Below, piece by piece: positions 59,809 through 64,000 of a stretch of 64,000 nt of DNA; position 1 is the stretch's first letter, and the number at the start of each line of letters is the position of its first letter. The stretch comes from Bacillota bacterium (GTDB lineage Bacteria; Bacillota; Bacilli; Paenibacillales; NBRC-103111), in assembly GCA_023388055.1 (NCBI GenBank), contig JAEWGW010000046.1, positions 62,001 through 126,000 of the forward strand, read 5' to 3'. The position numbers were made by a program, and so were the translations under genes. The notes beneath the pieces are model-generated. The model made no database searches, was not told the DNA's origin, and worked only from the letters and a program-made list of their open reading frames with translations.

Positions 59809-61410
59809 TTACTTATTTTTGGCAAGGAAGGCGTCGAACTGTTTTTGCTTCTCAGCGATAATTTCATCTACCGAAGAGGACTTCATCTTGGCGGTGTACT
59901 CGGGCAGAACCTTCTCAGGATCTACAGAGCCGGTATCCAGTGCCGGATCATATTGCTTGCGGATAGTAATGGAGGCGGCTACCTTGTTCTTGATAGCTTC
60001 ATTTACGTCAAAGGTGAAGCCTACACCCTTGGAATAATGGGAGCCTTCGTTGAACTTCTTGAATTGATCCCACTTGTCAGTAGGTTCACCCTTCCAGATG
60101 TAGTTCAGGAATTGGCTGCCGAACATCCATGCGGCGCCAGGGCTGTAATCGCCGGTTTTTTCGGACGGCTCAACGGCGTTGTCACCTGTTTTCTTATAGT
60201 GGGTGCCTTCGATACCGAAGTTCAGCAGGTTGTTCAGATATTTGTCCGAATACAGCAGGTTGATTACCATCATAGCCCGCTCCGGATCGCCGGAGGTGCT
60301 GCTGACGGCCAGCATGGAACCGGCTGTTTCACTGGTAGCAGTGGTTTTGGTATTCAGCGCCAGCTGCTTCAGGTTACCCACCAGACCAACTGTGGAGGCA
60401 ATTTCCGAATCCTTGCCGGGCTTCAAGGGACATACAATCATAAATACCTTGCCGGATTTCATGGCATCATTGGTGGACAACTGGGTGGTGGAAGCATCCT
60501 TGTTAACCAAACCCTTGGTGAACATTTCCCGGGTAATCTTCAAGGTGCTCTTGTAACGGTCCTGCTCCAAACGGTTCATGACCTTGGTTTCTTCTCCATC
60601 CTTGTAGATCACACCTTCAATGTTACCGTCTCCCAGATAATCCCAGTTTGCGAAATAGTGGGCATTGAAATTCTCTCCGTCGCGCAGGAACAGAGGTGTG
60701 AAGTCAGGTTTCTTCTCCTTGACTGTTTCCAGAATCGGAATCAGGTCGCTGATGTTCTTCACAGCCTGGATTTTTTCTTCCAGTCCCAGCTCCTTGGCAA
60801 TATCCGAGCGGTATACAATGCCGCCTTGGGAGGCCATTTCCTTCAATGCCGGTACGGCGTAGTTCTTGCCGTCGATTTGGGAGCCCTTCAGAACTTTATC
60901 ATCGAACGCCTTGAGAATGTCCGGTCCGTATTTTTTCAGCAGGTTGCCGTATTTGCCGGAATCATCATTCATCGCCAGGAAAGCGCCTTTGCCTGCATTC
61001 ACGGCATATTGGGACCATTGAGCCGTAAACATAATATCCACAGGCTCACGTGAAGCTACCATCAGGTTGACCTTGTTATCCCATTGCCCCCATTGGAAGG
61101 ATTCAATGGTAATCGTCGCATTCAGCTTCTTCTGAAGATACTTGTTGATTTCCTCTGTTACTGCGGCCTGGTCCTTTTGAGGAGAACCGGGATACACCAG
61201 CCTAAGCTTGGCGGGTTTCAGGGAGCTTGCCGGGTCTGCCGCCGCCGTAGCGGTTGCCGCTACACTTGCTGCAGGTGAAGCTTTTGCTGCATCGGTTGGG
61301 GAAGCGCTTGCACCAGAGTCCGAATCACTGCCGCAGCCGGCCAGGCCTGCCGTCATCGCTAGTGTTGCTGCTGCCATCACTGCCAATCCTGCTTTTTTCC
61401 ATTTGGCCAT
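59809..61410 (-). CDS. Extracellular solute-binding lipoprotein (LplA/LipO-like)
   Basis: A 533-residue lipoprotein. Signal peptide with lipobox LAGC (Cys about residue 26), an Ala/Ser/Thr-rich linker to about 60, then a type I solute-binding domain with LRLVYPGSPQKDQAAVTEEI and AMKSGKVFMIV. The large LplA/YtcQ group feeds oligosaccharides to LplBC-type permeases. The two permease genes lie just upstream on the same strand. No ATPase gene is present; such importers share an MsmX-type ATPase encoded elsewhere. Confidence 0.9.
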   Translation of the reverse strand: MAKWKKAGLAVMAAATLAMTAGLAGCGSDSDSGASASPTDAAKASPAASVAATATAAADPASSLKPAKLRLVYPGSPQKDQAAVTEEINKYLQKKLNATITIESFQWGQWDNKVNLMVASREPVDIMFTAQWSQYAVNAGKGAFLAMNDDSGKYGNLLKKYGPDILKAFDDKVLKGSQIDGKNYAVPALKEMASQGGIVYRSDIAKELGLEEKIQAVKNISDLIPILETVKEKKPDFTPLFLRDGENFNAHYFANWDYLGDGNIEGVIYKDGEETKVMNRLEQDRYKSTLKITREMFTKGLVNKDASTTQLSTNDAMKSGKVFMIVCPLKPGKDSEIASTVGLVGNLKQLALNTKTTATSETAGSMLAVSSTSGDPERAMMVINLLYSDKYLNNLLNFGIEGTHYKKTGDNAVEPSEKTGDYSPGAAWMFGSQFLNYIWKGEPTDKWDQFKKFNEGSHYSKGVGFTFDVNEAIKNKVAASITIRKQYDPALDTGSVDPEKVLPEYTAKMKSSSVDEIIAEKQKQFDAFLAKNK

Positions 61411-61561
61411 TTTTTTCTTATCCTCCCTTATATGTCCAACTCTATGCTAACCGGATTTTCCGGATATAGCTACTGCCAATTTGCAAAAATGTTGATTTTA
61501 CCGGAGCGCCGCAATTGGAAACCAAGTTCTTTACGGACACTCCGGCAGGATTATGTGGATG

Positions 61562-62533
61562 TTATCCCTTCACGGCTCCAATGGTCAGACCCTGGATAAA
61601 ATACCGCTGGAAGAATGGATATGCGATGACGATGGGACCAATACCTACTACTGCCATGGCCATCCGGACAGTCTCTGTGGGGACATTGACCAGACCGCCG
61701 CTTTGACTTAACCCCTGCGCCGCCGTTGTATTGGAGGACAGGAATTGAATATCCAGCATGGTCCGGTACATCAGGAATTGCAGGCTGACCATTCCTTTGC
61801 CGCCTTCTCCGGAAATGAACACCAGACTCAGGAACCAGTCATTCCAGTAGTTAACGGTCTGAAACAGTGCTACCGTAGCCAGCACCGGCAAGGACAAGGG
61901 CAGCACAATCTGGGCAAAAACCCTGCTTTCGCTGGCTCCGTCAATCGTGGCCGCCTCCAGCAGCTCCATGGGAATGGTGGTGCTGAAGAAGGTCCGCATC
62001 ATGAGAACGAAGAAGCCTTGAACCAATAGAGGCAGAATCAGACTGGCAAGTGTATTCTTCATATCGGCTACCTGGGTATAAACCAGATACCAGGGCACCA
62101 GGCCGCCGTTGAACAGCATCGTGAAAAAGATGAAGAAGCTGAATATATTCCGGTGCGGAAAATCCTTACGCGAGATGGGGTATGCGTAAAGCGCCATTAT
62201 AAGCAAGCTGATGGCCGTACCCACAATCGTCACGAACATGGAGACACCGAAGGATTTGGTAATCTGTGCCCAATCCTCCAAGAGGAACCGGTACGCCGCC
62301 AAGCTGAATTTTTCCGGGAAAAAGCTGTACCCGTTGGTAAGTACGGTTTTTTCATCGGTGAAGGAAATCATGATGATCAACGCAAGCGGAAGCAAGCATA
62401 AGATCGAGTAAATCCAGAAGAAAACATTGATGGCGATGTTGGAGCCTTTGGAAATGGCCAAGGGGCCGGTTGTATAGTTGGGCGCTTTTGGCGCCCTTGA
62501 ATTATTGACAGACGTTGCAGCCTGCGCATCCAT
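61562..62533 (-). CDS. Carbohydrate ABC transporter permease (LplC-like)
   Basis: A 323-residue inner-membrane permease with six predicted helices. The EAA loop is ELLEAATIDGASESRVFAQIVLPLS; the end (RYFIQGLTIGAVKG) is typical of this CUT1 subfamily. The ATG at 62533 has AGGAG 9 bases upstream. It lies 24 bases after the first permease gene and 151 bases before the binding-protein gene. Confidence 0.93.
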   Translation of the reverse strand: MDAQAATSVNNSRAPKAPNYTTGPLAISKGSNIAINVFFWIYSILCLLPLALIIMISFTDEKTVLTNGYSFFPEKFSLAAYRFLLEDWAQITKSFGVSMFVTIVGTAISLLIMALYAYPISRKDFPHRNIFSFFIFFTMLFNGGLVPWYLVYTQVADMKNTLASLILPLLVQGFFVLMMRTFFSTTIPMELLEAATIDGASESRVFAQIVLPLSLPVLATVALFQTVNYWNDWFLSLVFISGEGGKGMVSLQFLMYRTMLDIQFLSSNTTAAQGLSQSGGLVNVPTETVRMAMAVVGIGPIVIAYPFFQRYFIQGLTIGAVKG

Positions 62534-62557
62534 GTGCATCCACTCCTAGAGGTTGTA

Positions 62558-63535
62558 TTAAAATAAGGCGTCTTCCTTGCTGATTCTGCGGATGATAAGG
62601 TTTGTGAACAGCACCAGCAGGAAGCCGATCACCGCCTGGAACAAACCTGCAGCTGAGGACATGCCGATATCGCCCATTACCATGAAGGTCTGATACACAT
62701 ACGTATCGATAACCTGCGTTACCGGGTACAGCGCGCCGGCATTCTGGGTCACCTGGAAGAACAAACCGAAGTCTGCATAGAAGATCCGGCCAATCTGGAG
62801 CATGGTCATGATGATAATGACGGGACGCACCAGAGGGATCGTAATCATCTGGATTTGATGGCGTTTGGTGGCGCCGTCAATAACGGCCGCTTCATAATAT
62901 TCCGGATCAATGCCGAGCATGGAAGCCAGGTATATAACGGCGAAGTAACCGACATTGCGCCAGGTATTGACAATAGGCAGGATCAGAGGCCAGTAGGACT
63001 TATCCGTATACCACTCCACCGGATTCCAGCCCAGCTTGGGGAACAGCCAGGTGTTGAGCAGCCCGTGCTCCATCCCCAGGAAGGCAAACACCAGGTAACC
63101 AATAACGACCCAAGAGAGCAGGTACGGGAGAAACATCGCACTTTGGTGGAGCTTGGCCGCCCGCTTATTGCGCATTTCCGAGAACAAGATAGCCAATCCC
63201 ACACCCATTATCAGGTTCATCAGAATGAACACGGTATTGTACAAAAGCGTATTGCGGATCAGCTCCCAGGCTACGTTGGTATCAAACAGAAACTTGAAGT
63301 TGTTGAAGCCGCTCCAGGGGCTATGGATGTAACCATCCGTGTAATTGATGTTTTTGAAGGCAATCAGTACACCAATCATGGGCAGATAATTATTGAACAG
63401 CAGGATCAGAATTCCCGGCAGCATCATGAAGTAGAATACCTTGTATTTCTTCAGAATGTGCAGGGTTCTCCGTTTCGCCGTTTTGGATACGGGAGCTGGG
63501 GTGACACCTGCGGGTGTCTTGAGCTCCATGGCCAT
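62558..63535 (-). CDS. Sugar ABC transporter permease (LplB-like)
   Basis: A 325-residue permease with about six helices. FNNYLPMIGVLIAFKNINY near the start and the EAA loop EYYEAAVIDGATKRHQIQMITIPL are LplB signatures. AAGGAG is 9 bases before the ATG. First gene of the lplB-lplC-lplA order; the likely cargo is a plant-derived oligosaccharide, by family only. Confidence 0.93.
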   Translation of the reverse strand: MAMELKTPAGVTPAPVSKTAKRRTLHILKKYKVFYFMMLPGILILLFNNYLPMIGVLIAFKNINYTDGYIHSPWSGFNNFKFLFDTNVAWELIRNTLLYNTVFILMNLIMGVGLAILFSEMRNKRAAKLHQSAMFLPYLLSWVVIGYLVFAFLGMEHGLLNTWLFPKLGWNPVEWYTDKSYWPLILPIVNTWRNVGYFAVIYLASMLGIDPEYYEAAVIDGATKRHQIQMITIPLVRPVIIIMTMLQIGRIFYADFGLFFQVTQNAGALYPVTQVIDTYVYQTFMVMGDIGMSSAAGLFQAVIGFLLVLFTNLIIRRISKEDALF

Positions 63536-64000
63536 GGGGAACCACTCCTTGTCTCTATTTGTTTTTTTATACGAAAATGCACAAGTGTCGCATCTTCATT
63601 CGGGGGGGTTCCCCCAAAGGTGCCCGGAGATTTGCTTCGAATCGGTTCGTCACGTTTGGGGGATGGTTTGGTTTGTCTGTAGCTTTATTGTATGGCTCTT
63701 CCGAATTGCAAACTATATACTGGCAGCACCTAAGCATCACTATTGTGACTTTGTGGAACGAACTGGAAAAGTTCCCAGTATCAACATGACACAATCCGAC
63801 AAAACCTGCTCGTTTTTCCCCATTGCTTGCTCCATTCATCCGTTTTCCCCCACTCCCCCTGCTTTCGAACCGCTCCCAAGTTCGCCCACTCCTCCGACCA
63901 CGCTCCCCGGTTCCCTATTCCTCCGATCACGCCACCCGATTGCCCCTCCCCATCGCTTTCTCGGGTAACCTGCTCTTCATCCGCCCTGCCCGTTTCCCTG
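63536..64000. other. Right edge, upstream region of the ABC importer
   Basis: 465 bases with no supported gene. TTGCAA and TATATA-like boxes occur on the minus strand about 63,700-63,730, but spacing is poor and I do not call a promoter. The last 130 bases are C-rich with short CTCCGAYCACGC duplicates. Confidence 0.5.

Noticed and set aside
63559..63968. Short + strand frames at the right edge
   Set aside because: They overlap in several frames, lack ribosome sites and lie in the upstream region of the importer operon.

Overview
The window looks like a chromosomal segment of an endospore-forming, plant-polysaccharide-using member of the Paenibacillaceae (Paenibacillus-like). The evidence is the Bacillales yqeG-yqeH-aroE-yhbY-nadD-yqeK-rsfS block beside comER and a T-box-controlled leuS; a spoVAC-spoVAD-spoVAE operon led by a DUF421 gene; an SLH-anchored wall protein; AGGAGG-type ribosome binding sites with frequent GTG and TTG starts; and L-arabinose genes under a GntR/LacI-type AraR. 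No rRNA, tRNA, phage or CRISPR array was seen.

Layout. 0.3-5 kb: comER (+) converges on a small kinase gene and leuS, whose leader is a leucine T-box. 5-8.2 kb: an accessory patch with an Rpn-type nuclease, a WYL regulator and a divergent SDR gene. 8.3-14.4 kb: a nine-gene minus-strand housekeeping operon (yqeG to yqeM). 14.4-16.9 kb: tandem repeats, a lone IS1595-like transposase that lacks its first catalytic Asp, and 1 kb of repeat-rich non-coding DNA. 16.9-21.4 kb: moxR-DUF58-tgpA. 21.6-25.1 kb: small orphan genes around the DUF421-spoVA operon and a Spo0E-like gene. 25.4-29.2 kb: fucI and a class II aldolase with a divergent LacI repressor. 29.9-33.7 kb: a MalY/PatB-type lyase, a secreted metallophosphoesterase and an acetylxylan esterase. 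33.9-38.9 kb: araR and araD-araB-araA with visible AraR operators. 39-43.4 kb: a small helical protein, an alpha/beta hydrolase, a DeoR regulator with kduD, and a secreted helical-repeat protein. 43.6-48.7 kb: a 1718-residue SLH wall protein. 49-55.9 kb: ccpN, the PPDK regulatory protein and a two-component pair in one coupled operon, divergent from class II fructose-bisphosphatase. 57.6-59.6 kb: a hydrolase overlapping an M48 protease gene. 59.8-63.5 kb: an LplABC-like sugar ABC importer.

How the genes work together. Acetylxylan esterase, AraABD, FucI with its aldolase, KduD and the ABC importer together point to use of hemicellulose and pectin side-chain sugars, each under its own local regulator. 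The CcpN / PPDK-regulator / fructose-bisphosphatase neighbourhood is a gluconeogenesis control point, and here it carries an added two-component system. The spoVA segment serves dipicolinate movement during sporulation.

The least explained material is intergenic. Four gene-free stretches hold short repeats spaced 50-52 bp. Two of these, 13 kb apart, share the same arrangement of two direct copies followed by two inverted copies. A further array of about 18 bp units reads as hexapeptide repeats. Small genes not normally annotated include a 25-residue hydrophobic peptide, a 32-residue membrane peptide behind a promoter-terminator leader, and a 66-residue protein whose -35 box overlaps a cre-like site.
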